Part shown: positions 1 through 8,010 of the stretch, piece after piece
How the letters are laid out: every line of letters begins with the position of its first letter
Position numbering within the stretch: the first letter of the stretch is position 1
Assembly: GCF_010435915.1 (NCBI RefSeq)
Contig: NZ_JAAFZH010000003.1
Location: 186,001 to 250,000 of the forward strand
Direction: 5' to 3'
Source: Spirosoma terrae
GTDB lineage: Bacteria; Bacteroidota; Bacteroidia; Cytophagales; Spirosomataceae
DNA length: 64,000 nt
Notes under the pieces: model-generated
Database searches by the model: none
What the model was told of the DNA's origin: nothing
What the model saw: only the letters and a program-made list of their open reading frames with translations
Translations under genes and position numbers: made by a program

Positions 1-2075
1 ATTTTCTGAAGCAACGCCTGCTGAACCTCCGCTAGATAGAGGCCATCGCAAAGCAGCCCCGATTGTTGATCGACTTCCAGATTAGCTAAAATAGCCTGTG
101 GGCAAGTCTGCGCCATCGTTCCGGCCTGGCTATCGGGCGTAAAGGCGAGCACCAACTGATAGATTTCGGGTAATCCACGCTCATAAGACACATCGATCAG
201 GAGCACATAGGCTTCATTATCTGGCAGTGTCAGCGTTGTGTGATTCAGAACGCTGATGCTTTGTATCGTTTCTTTCGGCTTACCGAACCAGGGGGCCCGT
301 AGGAAATAATCGGGCAGTATCGTGGTTTCCAGTTCTTCCAGCGCAGCATCGTCCAGTAATTGATCCAGCGAATTGAGCTGAAGTGTTGGTAACTGCGGTG
401 ACGACGCTCCGGCGGTGGCTGTTTTTTCTAGCACGAACCACTGGTAGTCGTGCGGTGCCAGTGTAAAAAAGTAGGACTCATTGTCTGGCACCGCCGGGAA
501 ACGGCCCTGACTGAACGCTTCAACAGGCACGTAGCCTTTGAAGCCGGGAAGACTAATTTCGGCGGGCTGAGCGAACTTCGACAGATTGATGATGATCAAT
601 AACGTTTCGTCTTCGTACGTACGCGTAAAGGCCAGCACCTTCGGGTTTTCGACCGATAAAAAAGTCATGGTTCCCCAGCCCAGCGCTTTATGTTTTCGAC
701 GCAGATGCGTCATACGTTTCGTGAACCAGAATAACGAGGACGTATTGCGCCGTTGCGTTTCCACATTAATTGACTCATAATGATATTCCGGATCAAGAAT
801 GATCGGTAAGTAGAGGCTATGTGGATTGGCGTTCGAAAAGCCAGCGTTCCGGTCCGGCGACCATTGCATTGGCGTACGAACTCCATCGCGATCGCCCAGG
901 TAAACGTTGTCGCCCATACCGATTTCGTCGCCGTAATAAATAACGGGCGTACCGGGTAAGGAAAACAGCAGGCTGTTCAGGAGTTCAATCTTTTTGCGAT
1001 TATTACCCATGAGCGGTGCCAGCCGATGCCTGATACCCAGATTGATACGTGCTCTGGGGTTTTGCGCGTAGGTCTTATACATGTAGTCCCGTTCTTCGTC
1101 AGTGACCATTTCGAGCGTTAACTCATCGTGGTTACGTAAGAAAATGGCCCACTGGCAGGTTTCGGGTATGGCTGGTGTCTGGTCGAAAATATCCGTGATC
1201 GGATATCGGTCTTCCATCTGCATGGCCATGAACAGGCGCGGCATTACGGGAAAATGATAATTCATGTGGCATTCGTCGCCGTCGCCAAAATAAGACGCTG
1301 AATCTTCGGGCCACATGTTGGCTTCGGCCAGAAACGCTACGCCCGGAAAATGATCATCGATATGTTTGCGCAGCTTTTTCAGGAATGCATGCGTTTCGGG
1401 CAGATTCTCGCCATTGGTACCTTCCCGTTCAAAGAGATAGGGGACCGCGTCGAGCCGGAACCCGTCGACGCCGAGCTCGCACCAATAGTCGATCATCTTA
1501 AAAATTTCGCTCTGAACCAGTGGGCTATCGTAGTTGAGATCGGGCTGGTGATGAAAAAAACGGTGCCAGTAGTATTGTTGAGCCTCCGAATCCCAGGTCC
1601 AGTTGGAGGTTTCGAAATCCTGGAAAATGATACGTACGTCTTTGTATTGCGTGGGATCGTCGGTCCAGACGTAGTAGTCGCGTTCGGGCGATCCTTTCGG
1701 CGCTTTTCTGGCCCGCTGAAACCACGGATGCTGATCGGAGGTATGGTTAATGACGAGCTCCGTAATCACCTTCAGATTTCGGCGATGGGCTTCCTCCAGA
1801 AAAGCCTTGAATTGTTCGATGGTGCCGTAGGACGGGTTTATGGCATAATAATCGGCAATGTCGTAACCATCGTCACGTAGGGGAGATGGGTAGAAAGGCA
1901 GTAGCCAGATAGCTGTAACGCCCAGTTCCTGAAGGTAATCCAATTTGCTCAACAGTCCCTGAAAATCGCCAATGCCATCGCCGTTACCATCGCAGAAGGC
2001 TTTGATGTGAAGTTCATAAATGACTGCATCTTTATACCAATACAGATTGTCCTGATTTCCTTTTATCGTTGTCAT
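1..2075 (-). CDS. treS: Trehalose synthase / maltokinase fusion (partial, 3' end outside window)
   Basis: Trehalose synthase interconverts maltose and trehalose, and the attached maltokinase domain phosphorylates maltose for GlgE-type glycan synthesis. The reading frame runs from ATG 2075 to the window edge without a stop, giving 691 residues. It is a GH13 enzyme: the (beta/alpha)8 start is YKDAVIYELHIKAF (residues 14-27), the nucleophile Asp209 lies in GFRLDAVPYL, the acid/base Glu251 in FLAEANMWPE, and the third acidic residue Asp317 in FLRNHDEL. A lone TreS stops near residue 550. Here the chain continues into a region with LPDYFLRAPWFG, typical of the maltokinase N-terminal cap, so a fusion of about 1,100 residues is expected. 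The upstream 170 bp before the mscS-type gene presumably carries its promoter. The family is confident; the fusion is inferred because the kinase core is not in the window. Confidence 0.93.
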   Translation of the reverse strand, partial: MTTIKGNQDNLYWYKDAVIYELHIKAFCDGNGDGIGDFQGLLSKLDYLQELGVTAIWLLPFYPSPLRDDGYDIADYYAINPSYGTIEQFKAFLEEAHRRNLKVITELVINHTSDQHPWFQRARKAPKGSPERDYYVWTDDPTQYKDVRIIFQDFETSNWTWDSEAQQYYWHRFFHHQPDLNYDSPLVQSEIFKMIDYWCELGVDGFRLDAVPYLFEREGTNGENLPETHAFLKKLRKHIDDHFPGVAFLAEANMWPEDSASYFGDGDECHMNYHFPVMPRLFMAMQMEDRYPITDIFDQTPAIPETCQWAIFLRNHDELTLEMVTDEERDYMYKTYAQNPRARINLGIRHRLAPLMGNNRKKIELLNSLLFSLPGTPVIYYGDEIGMGDNVYLGDRDGVRTPMQWSPDRNAGFSNANPHSLYLPIILDPEYHYESINVETQRRNTSSLFWFTKRMTHLRRKHKALGWGTMTFLSVENPKVLAFTRTYEDETLLIIINLSKFAQPAEISLPGFKGYVPVEAFSQGRFPAVPDNESYFFTLAPHDYQWFVLEKTATAGASSPQLPTLQLNSLDQLLDDAALEELETTILPDYFLRAPWFGKPKETIQSISVLNHTTLTLPDNEAYVLLIDVSYERGLPEIYQLVLAFTPDSQAGTMAQTCPQAILANLEVDQQSGLLCDGLYLAEVQQALLQK

Positions 2076-2246
2076 AATCGTATGAGTTAATCGCACGCAC
2101 TACTGTCGATTGAAGGATCTGTTTTTCAGACCTCTTTCGTCTATAACCAACCAGCTGGACCGGGAAGGGTTTGATCCATTCGATAAACCTGGACTTTCTA
2201 CTTAAGAAAGTGCTTACAATGGGCTTAGAATTTTCTTAGAAATGCG

Positions 2247-4592
2247 TTACACCAGTCGTATGGATGCCTCCTTAATGCGCGGTAACAGCTTTCGGAATAG
2301 CTGACTTTTAATGGTCGGTTCGCTATAAATGCTGTTGATCCAGATCACTACTTTTAACTCCACACTATCGGCCCCGATCGCGTTGATAATGATGTCGGGC
2401 GGCATGGTTTGCTGCGTGCCGTCTACTTCCTGGACTTCCTGACGGATGATGTCCTGGAGAGCTTCCAGATCGGTGTCGGCACCGACTTTTAGTAGCAATT
2501 CTGTTTTTAGATACGTATCGCTCGACGACCAGTTTACCAATCGGTTCGATAGCAGATCGGCATTCGGAATAATCACTTCGGAACCTTGTCCCGTAATCAT
2601 CTTGCTGGAGCGAATACCAATATCCCGAATACGTCCTTTCCGGTCGGCCAACTCGATGTAATCACCGATTCGGAAGGGTTTTTCAAAAAGCAGGATAATA
2701 CCGGAAATAAAATTATTGACGATGTTTTGCATCCCTAAGCCAATCCCAACGCTAAGGGCGCCCAGCACAACCGTAAACTTATCGACCGAAATACCCGATG
2801 CGGCAACGGCCAGCAAAACACCCAGCACAATAATGGCTAACCGCACCAGCGCCAATACCGAACTTACTTTTACAACCTCGTTGCCGGTGGTTGTCGGCAA
2901 ATGACTTTCACCAAACAGGAGGCCGATATTTTTTTGCAGCAGACTCGATAAGTAGACAATCGCCGAGAACGACAGAATATTACTGAGCGTAAACGTAATG
3001 CTGCCAAAGGAGCGTGGCCGGGTCAGAATCTGATAAATAAAGGAATAGATAGTATCGGCAATGCCCAGGTTGATAAAGAACACAAGTAGCCAGAGCGCGA
3101 TGGCAATAAAGACCAAGCCCTTTTTGAACGATTGCCGGGTTTGATTGCTATTGATGCGGGAAAAGATACCGTTTGAGCTGGCACTGACTTTAATCTGCAA
3201 CTCCAGGGCTTCCAGAAATATGTCGATAAATAGGCCCAGACCCGTAATCTGTACCAGACCAACAGTTGCCGTAATGCCGAAGGTTTTTGCCAGACTGATT
3301 CGCCCGAACACATTGAGCAGAATAGCCAGTAATTGCAGAATCAGATAGATGCGAATAACGGGCCTGATAATGCGGTCGCTGGTGTATTTCCGATGTAATT
3401 GTTTGGCGAAGGAAAAACCAATGTAGATGAAACAAACATTCAGGACAATCAGCCAGATGCGAATAAATACGGAATCGCCGACAACGGCATTGGTGATAAT
3501 CAATACAATATACAGCACCGCATTCAGAAGCCATAGCCGCAATTCCTGCTTGGAGAAGCGTTTCCACAAATGTACGGTCAGGACTACCAGCAGCAGAAAC
3601 TGGGTAATTTCTATGTATACCGAAGGCGATTGCGGCTCGAAGAGCGGGGCCACGTTGAATAAAAAGATCAGCGAAGCAACAATCGGCATGGGCCGTATGT
3701 GCTTAAAATCGAGAGGGCCGATTTTTTCCTTCAGTGGTGGCTGGCTGGCTTTTTTGAAGTTAGAGAACACCCAGAAAAAGAACAGCCCGGCCATGATGAT
3801 CAGCAGAAAGCGATTGTCCCAGGTAGAGCTGAAAAAGTATTTAAGTATCTTATCCTGACCCTGATAGCTCGATTGCAGAATCGTCTGTACGTTATCGGGC
3901 TTGAACGTAGCGGGGGCATCCCATAAATAAGGCGATTCGCGTCGTAGTACGTTCGCTTTCGACTGGCTGACCTGTTCATTAATCGTTGTTTGCAGATTGC
4001 TGATTGTCAGGAACGTACCAGATACGTCGGCCAGCAATCGGCTTACGGTGTCGAGCCGGACGCTCGTACGCGTTCCGGCATTCTGTAGCTGAAATTTTAG
4101 ATCAACTAACTGTTCGGCATACAGCTTTTTGCCCGTCGTGTCCGTACTGACTACGTTAAGCAACGTATCATTGCTCAACGCCAATACCTGATTAAGCTGA
4201 GTTTGTAGCTCATTATTGGCTTTGGCCAGGGAGGTTCGCCAGCCAGCCAGTTTTTCCAGCGCGTCGTTCAGAATCAGGCTATAGTTGGAAAGATTTTGAG
4301 CGCTGGTTGTTTTTCGATGGGTTTGAACATCCGCAATAACAGGTGCTACCTTCGATTTTATGCTGTTTAGTCCTGATCGAATACGAGTAATACCGTAACT
4401 TTTTTTTTCGGTTGCTTTAATCTCCGTAATGATCGACTGAGCTTTCTGGATTTTAAATAATAACGTATCAGGAATCGACTGACCAGATGGCGTAGTCGTA
4501 ACTCTAGCCGTATCCTGCGCCGATAATGACCAGGAAGCCGTTGTTAATAAAATGAGTATCAGTAGATTGAAGAAAGATCTTATACTAAGCAT
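2247..4592 (-). CDS. Large MscS-family mechanosensitive channel, 781 aa
   Basis: This is an inner-membrane mechanosensitive channel of the large MscK/YbdG-like type, expected to release solutes on hypo-osmotic shock. Residues 1-25 are a signal peptide ending SLSAQ. Residues 40-240 form a helical periplasmic region, followed by several membrane helices between about 260 and 600. The MscS core occupies about residues 575-781. Its Gly/Ala-rich pore helix is at 611-635 (GALSVGIGLGMQNIVNNF), followed by EKPFRIGDYIEL at 638-649, the standard start of the beta domain. Canonical MscS is about 286 residues, so most of this protein is the N-terminal sensor and extra membrane helices. The start ATG at 4592 directly precedes the signal peptide. 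It is transcribed alone, downstream of a hairpin that closes the preceding small gene. Confidence 0.92.
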   Translation of the reverse strand: MLSIRSFFNLLILILLTTASWSLSAQDTARVTTTPSGQSIPDTLLFKIQKAQSIITEIKATEKKSYGITRIRSGLNSIKSKVAPVIADVQTHRKTTSAQNLSNYSLILNDALEKLAGWRTSLAKANNELQTQLNQVLALSNDTLLNVVSTDTTGKKLYAEQLVDLKFQLQNAGTRTSVRLDTVSRLLADVSGTFLTISNLQTTINEQVSQSKANVLRRESPYLWDAPATFKPDNVQTILQSSYQGQDKILKYFFSSTWDNRFLLIIMAGLFFFWVFSNFKKASQPPLKEKIGPLDFKHIRPMPIVASLIFLFNVAPLFEPQSPSVYIEITQFLLLVVLTVHLWKRFSKQELRLWLLNAVLYIVLIITNAVVGDSVFIRIWLIVLNVCFIYIGFSFAKQLHRKYTSDRIIRPVIRIYLILQLLAILLNVFGRISLAKTFGITATVGLVQITGLGLFIDIFLEALELQIKVSASSNGIFSRINSNQTRQSFKKGLVFIAIALWLLVFFINLGIADTIYSFIYQILTRPRSFGSITFTLSNILSFSAIVYLSSLLQKNIGLLFGESHLPTTTGNEVVKVSSVLALVRLAIIVLGVLLAVAASGISVDKFTVVLGALSVGIGLGMQNIVNNFISGIILLFEKPFRIGDYIELADRKGRIRDIGIRSSKMITGQGSEVIIPNADLLSNRLVNWSSSDTYLKTELLLKVGADTDLEALQDIIRQEVQEVDGTQQTMPPDIIINAIGADSVELKVVIWINSIYSEPTIKSQLFRKLLPRIKEASIRLV

Positions 4593-4752
4593 GCACTAAA
4601 GACAGGACTAGATTCACAGATAAAGCAAGAAAACATATTATTAGTTAACTCGCCAATGTGGATGCCTGTTGTAATAAATACGATTTATGTGCCGCTTAAT
4701 AAACGAAAGGCTCGCCGAAGGAAAGGGTAAATTAGTACCTTTTTATATAGAA

Positions 4753-4793
4753 AATCGCTCCACTACGTAGAGTCAATACGTAGTGGAGCGATT
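4753..4793 (-). terminator. Intrinsic terminator after the 82-aa gene
   Basis: This is a perfect inverted repeat with 17-bp arms (4753-4769 and 4777-4793) around a 7-nt loop. On the minus strand the stem is followed by TTTT, so it terminates the small gene ending at 4824. Both arms contain the palindrome TACGTA. Confidence 0.8.
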
Positions 4794-4823
4794 GATATCG
4801 TTTAATCAGCAATAAAGATATTT

Positions 4824-5072
4824 TCAGTTCGACCTGCCAGGTGAGTTTTGCGCTAATTGTTCCTGAACAGCCCTCGCAAACGCTACTTTATCCATTTTTC
4901 GATAGCGCTCAACAGAGGGCCGTTTAGAAGGAGGATAAAACGTCTGATTAATGGTCTGGCAGGCGCCCCATATTTCTGGATTTAGCTTGATTTTGTATTG
5001 GCGAATAGGCGTATCAACGCTGAACCACAGATTGATGATGTTGTTAACGGTTGGTTTGATGCGAACGCTCAT
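4824..5072 (-). CDS. Small hypothetical protein, 82 aa
   Basis: A short basic protein I do not recognise. It begins MSVRIKPTVNNIINLWFSV and contains a Pro/Lys/Arg-rich stretch (YPPSKRPSVERYRKMDKV). It has no signal peptide or membrane segment, so it is probably cytosolic. Support for coding comes from a clean ATG start, a strong intrinsic terminator just downstream of the stop, and no competing frame. It is a single-gene unit between the MscS-type gene and a divergently transcribed sigma factor. It could be a small nucleic-acid-binding or regulatory protein, but nothing in the sequence proves that. Confidence 0.6.
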   Translation of the reverse strand: MSVRIKPTVNNIINLWFSVDTPIRQYKIKLNPEIWGACQTINQTFYPPSKRPSVERYRKMDKVAFARAVQEQLAQNSPGRSN

Positions 5073-5429
5073 AGCTTTTCAGTAAGGGTGATCGTTGTTT
5101 ACTAAGTCGAAAGTAAGTGCTGATCGTCTTTTTTGTAAACAACTTATGGATCAGCGGCTGTAAACCATACATAAGTTGTTCAAAATCCTGGATAAAGCGA
5201 TAATGCAAGAAGCGTGCTACAGATTCTTGACTGACTGGTTACTTAGTTTTTGGTCTAACGTAGCACTTAGTCGAAAAGACTGACGCAGGTAGTAACAGAT
5301 AATAGGAGAGAAGGTCGTTTGCTGAAAAAATAATTGTTTAGGTTGTGATATTCGGGACCTCTGTGCGAATAATTGTTACAAAGGTTGACGGGAGTCGGCC
5401 TATCGATTCCGAAACGAAATGCAAAGCCA
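5073..5429. promoter_or_regulatory. Divergent intergenic region with an 11-bp inverted repeat
   Basis: This 357-bp region lies between the divergent 82-aa gene and the ECF sigma factor, and holds no gene. An inverted repeat, AACAACTTATG at 5138-5148 and CATAAGTTGTT at 5170-5180, is separated by 21 bp. It could be an operator or an RNA hairpin in the leader. No convincing promoter could be fixed. Confidence 0.4.
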
Positions 5430-5936
5430 ATGACTTCGACCAGGCAGGAGCAGTTCCTACTCCTAATCAATGCCAACAAAGGCCTTATCTATAAGGTGGC
5501 CAGAGCTTATTGTAGCGATGCGGAAAACCGTCAGGACTTAATCCAGGAAGTCATCATACAGCTGTGGCAATCGTTTGATCAGTACAACGACCAGTTTAAA
5601 CAATCGACCTGGATTTATCGGATAGCGCTGAACGTAGCGATTTCTTTCTATCGGAAGGATACCCGCCGGAAGTCCATATCGCTCCCGATAACGGATGACC
5701 GACTGTTGACAATCGGTAACGATGAACCCACCGAAACAGAAAATAATATTAATCAGCTTCATCAATTTCTGGCGGAGCTGAAAGAGCTGGACCGAGCCTT
5801 AATGTTCCTTTATCTGGAAGAAAAGAGCCATCAGCAGATCGCCGAAATTCTGGGTATATCAACCACAAACGTATCCACTAAAATTGGCCGAATTAAAGAA
5901 CAACTGAAACGAAAATTTTCAACCCTAACTACGTAG
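5430..5936 (+). CDS. ECF-type RNA polymerase sigma factor, 168 aa
   Basis: An extracytoplasmic-function sigma-70 factor that would direct RNA polymerase to a small regulon. Region 2 is recognisable in the first half (LIYKVARAYCSDAENRQDLIQEV, then LWQSF and TWIYRIALNVAI). Region 4 is a helix-turn-helix near the end (HQQIAEILGISTTNVSTKIGRIKEQL). The start chosen is ATG 5430 (MTSTRQEQF), because upstream in-frame residues to 5373 look unlike a sigma N-terminus. The next gene begins 5 bp after the stop and encodes a small membrane protein, so the pair probably forms a sigma / membrane-regulator unit. It lacks the neighbouring TonB receptor seen for the second sigma factor at 30 kb, so its signal is probably not a glycan or siderophore. 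Confidence 0.88.
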   Translation: MTSTRQEQFLLLINANKGLIYKVARAYCSDAENRQDLIQEVIIQLWQSFDQYNDQFKQSTWIYRIALNVAISFYRKDTRRKSISLPITDDRLLTIGNDEPTETENNINQLHQFLAELKELDRALMFLYLEEKSHQQIAEILGISTTNVSTKIGRIKEQLKRKFSTLTT

Positions 5937-5941
5937 TACCT

Positions 5942-6595
5942 ATGGACGACAAAGACATGATCAATCTCTGGAAATCATACGACAAACGCCTGGAAGAGAG
6001 CCTGATACTAAACCGGAAAAACACGGAAGAGATAACTCGAATAAACGTGCAGAACAGTATAGGTTCAATGAAACCAGTCAAACTAGTTATTCTGTTGGTT
6101 GGAATTGCCTGGGTGAGTGCTGGCAGCGTACTGGTCGTTAATCTGCTGCGGTTTTCGTTTGAGGAAGTTAGCAAATTCTTCCTGTTTTCGGCAACTGCTC
6201 AATTGTTTATTACGTTGCTGGCAATTATAGTTTACCTGTACCAGTTTGTGCTTATTCAGCAGGTTGATAGCAGCGAACCTATTCTGGAAACACAGAAAAA
6301 AGTAGCTCAGTTGCAGTCGTCGACGCTTTGGGTAACGCGTATTCTTTTTCTGCAACTCCCCCTCTGGACTACGTTCTACCTAAGTGAGAGCTTGTTTAAA
6401 AATGCCAATCTGGCTTTTTATCTGCTTCAGGGATTTGTTACGTTGTCGTTCACATACGCGGCATTCTGGCTCTTTGTCAATATCAATTACGGCAACAGCG
6501 ATAAAAAATGGTTTCGCCTACTCTTTGATGGCAGGGAATGGACGCCGGTGATCAAATCGATGGAGATGTTGAGGCAGATAGAGGAATACCATTAA
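5942..6595 (+). CDS. Four-helix membrane protein, probable sigma-factor partner
   Basis: A 217-residue protein with a charged N-terminal cytosolic segment (MDDKDMINLWKSYDKRLEES, residues 1-20). About four hydrophobic helices follow (roughly residues 45-70, 78-103, 125-150 and 155-180), then a charged C-terminus. It begins 5 bp after the ECF sigma gene. The acidic N-terminus before the membrane region resembles the small membrane proteins that pair with ECF sigma factors in Bacteroidota, so it may be an anti-sigma factor. It has no zinc-binding ZAS motif (HxxxCxxC) and no FecR domain. The role is inferred from position only. Confidence 0.65.
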   Translation: MDDKDMINLWKSYDKRLEESLILNRKNTEEITRINVQNSIGSMKPVKLVILLVGIAWVSAGSVLVVNLLRFSFEEVSKFFLFSATAQLFITLLAIIVYLYQFVLIQQVDSSEPILETQKKVAQLQSSTLWVTRILFLQLPLWTTFYLSESLFKNANLAFYLLQGFVTLSFTYAAFWLFVNINYGNSDKKWFRLLFDGREWTPVIKSMEMLRQIEEYH

Positions 6596-6635
6596 TTGCC
6601 GTTCTATCGATTGCTGGTTACGGGGCTGGCTGTCT

Positions 6636-7388
6636 TTATCGCTTCTTAGAAGCAGCGTGTTTTTCCAGCAAACGTAACGTATGGTGTAAGGCAGTTGTGT
6701 CTCCCCATTCGTCATGACCGGGAACAACAACGGTAGCGCTTCCAAATCGATCAAGCACGCGTCGCATCGAGTTACTCCATTCGTTTAAGTTGGCATCAGC
6801 AACGTTTCCCATACCGAAAGCGCCCACACTTTTAACGAAACAGCCACCGTGCAGAATTTTCTGATTGGGTAGCCAGACCACAATGTTGTCGCTGGTGTGG
6901 CCTTCTCCGGGAAAATAACAGCGAATAGGAACATCGCCAATTGTGAACGTAGTATCATTAGGCAGAATAGCGTCGGGCGATTCATAGCCTTCTTTTACGG
7001 ATTTTTGGGCCGTTAACGGTGTACTGATTACCCGAACATTGGCTTTATGGAGTTCACTGATTCCGCCAACCCGATCGTCGTGGAAATGCGTAACAATGCA
7101 GAGTCGGACTGGCTGGTGCAGATTGTCGGTAACCCATTGGAGGATCTGCCGTGTGTTGTCGGTATCTTTTTCGGTATCCCAACCCGTGTCAACCAGGACA
7201 ATGCCATCATTTGTTTTGATGATCAGTCCATTAGACTGGACGGCGCTATTCTGGTAAATGCCGTACGTAACGTGGACGTAAACCTGATCGGTAAGTTGAG
7301 TAACCGACAGTTTGGGTTTTTGTATCGTCTGGGCATAAGCCAGACCAGACAACAGCTGAGCAATTATAAGCAGCGAAAAAAAACGCAT
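6636..7388 (-). CDS. Subclass B1 metallo-beta-lactamase, 250 aa
   Basis: A zinc hydrolase expected to open beta-lactam rings, including carbapenems, in the periplasm. Residues 1-19 are a signal peptide (cleavage after LAYA). All B1 ligands are visible: His101 and His103 with Asp105 (THFHDDRVGG), His164 (GEGHTSDN), Cys183 with Lys186 (HGGCFVKS) and His225 (VPGHDEWG). The Cys zinc ligand and substrate-binding Lys separate subclass B1 from B2 and B3 and from generic MBL-fold hydrolases. Length matches BlaB/IND-type chromosomal enzymes of Bacteroidota. It stands alone, convergent with the membrane protein to its left, with no integron or transposon features, so it looks like an intrinsic chromosomal gene. 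Confidence 0.92.
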   Translation of the reverse strand: MRFFSLLIIAQLLSGLAYAQTIQKPKLSVTQLTDQVYVHVTYGIYQNSAVQSNGLIIKTNDGIVLVDTGWDTEKDTDNTRQILQWVTDNLHQPVRLCIVTHFHDDRVGGISELHKANVRVISTPLTAQKSVKEGYESPDAILPNDTTFTIGDVPIRCYFPGEGHTSDNIVVWLPNQKILHGGCFVKSVGAFGMGNVADANLNEWSNSMRRVLDRFGSATVVVPGHDEWGDTTALHHTLRLLEKHAASKKR

Positions 7389-7541
7389 GGTGAAGTCAAT
7401 GGTATTGAGTTGACTACTAGAGCAGATTGGCGTGAGAGCAGTAGTACGTCAGGCTACGGTTATCGTGCGTAAAGATATGAACGAAAGAACAGACTGAATT
7501 CACTACGCTAATCTTACCATTGACCTTTTATTCAGAGGTTA

Positions 7542-7898
7542 TTATGGGCAGAATTCCAGCAATTCGATCCGGTTGTCGAATGGATCACGAAAGAAAAAAC
7601 GGTCGCGACCATCAATTTCTGAGGAATACTCAAGCGTTATGCCTTTTGATTCCAGCTCCTGTTTGGCTGATTGGAGGTCAACGACTTCGAAGGCGGGGTG
7701 GCGTTTCGAATAGTTGCCGCCCGCTTCTTCGCGAAGATGCAGCTGAATATCACCCATCTGAAACCAGATGGCACCAGCCGGATGATTACCGGGAATTTCT
7801 TCCAGCTCTAATTGAGAGCCGTAAAAATGTCTTGCCTGAGCAGTGGTGCCTTCTGGTATACAAACCAAAATATGGTCTAGTCGCTTAAATTGGATCAT
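7542..7898 (-). CDS. VOC family (glyoxalase-like) protein, 118 aa
   Basis: A small protein of the vicinal-oxygen-chelate fold, which includes glyoxalase I, dioxygenases and resistance proteins. The single VOC domain spans nearly the whole chain. RLDHILV (residues 6-12) places the first metal-type His, LHLREE lies mid-chain, and RDPFDNRIELLEF at the end carries the terminal Glu. It has no signal peptide and is probably cytosolic. The start is ATG 7898. A hairpin separates it from galM upstream, so it is likely its own transcript. The substrate cannot be told. Overlapping open frames on the other strand are not convincing. Confidence 0.85.
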   Translation of the reverse strand: MIQFKRLDHILVCIPEGTTAQARHFYGSQLELEEIPGNHPAGAIWFQMGDIQLHLREEAGGNYSKRHPAFEVVDLQSAKQELESKGITLEYSSEIDGRDRFFFRDPFDNRIELLEFCP

Positions 7899-7913
7899 CT
7901 GGCTATAAAAAGG

Positions 7914-7953
7914 CGCTGCCTGTCAAGTTTTCGTTGAAATCTGGCAGGCAGCG
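7914..7953 (-). terminator. Hairpin downstream of the aldose epimerase gene
   Basis: Arms CGCTGCCTG (7914-7922) and CAGGCAGCG (7945-7953) are perfect and extend three more pairs inward with one wobble. It lies 58 bp past the galM-type stop on the minus strand. The following T-run is weak. Confidence 0.5.
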
Positions 7954-8010
7954 AATAAACGTGCAAACTACGATAGAACGGTTAGCTAGTCAAAACGAGC
8001 CGGAATTGAT

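Noticed and set aside
1350..1880. 176-aa open frame on the plus strand
   Set aside because: Antisense to the trehalose synthase, whose frame carries all GH13 catalytic motifs. The plus-strand frame has no recognisable motifs.
3427..3858. 143-aa open frame on the plus strand
   Set aside because: Lies within the MscS-type gene on the other strand and has no signal or family motif.
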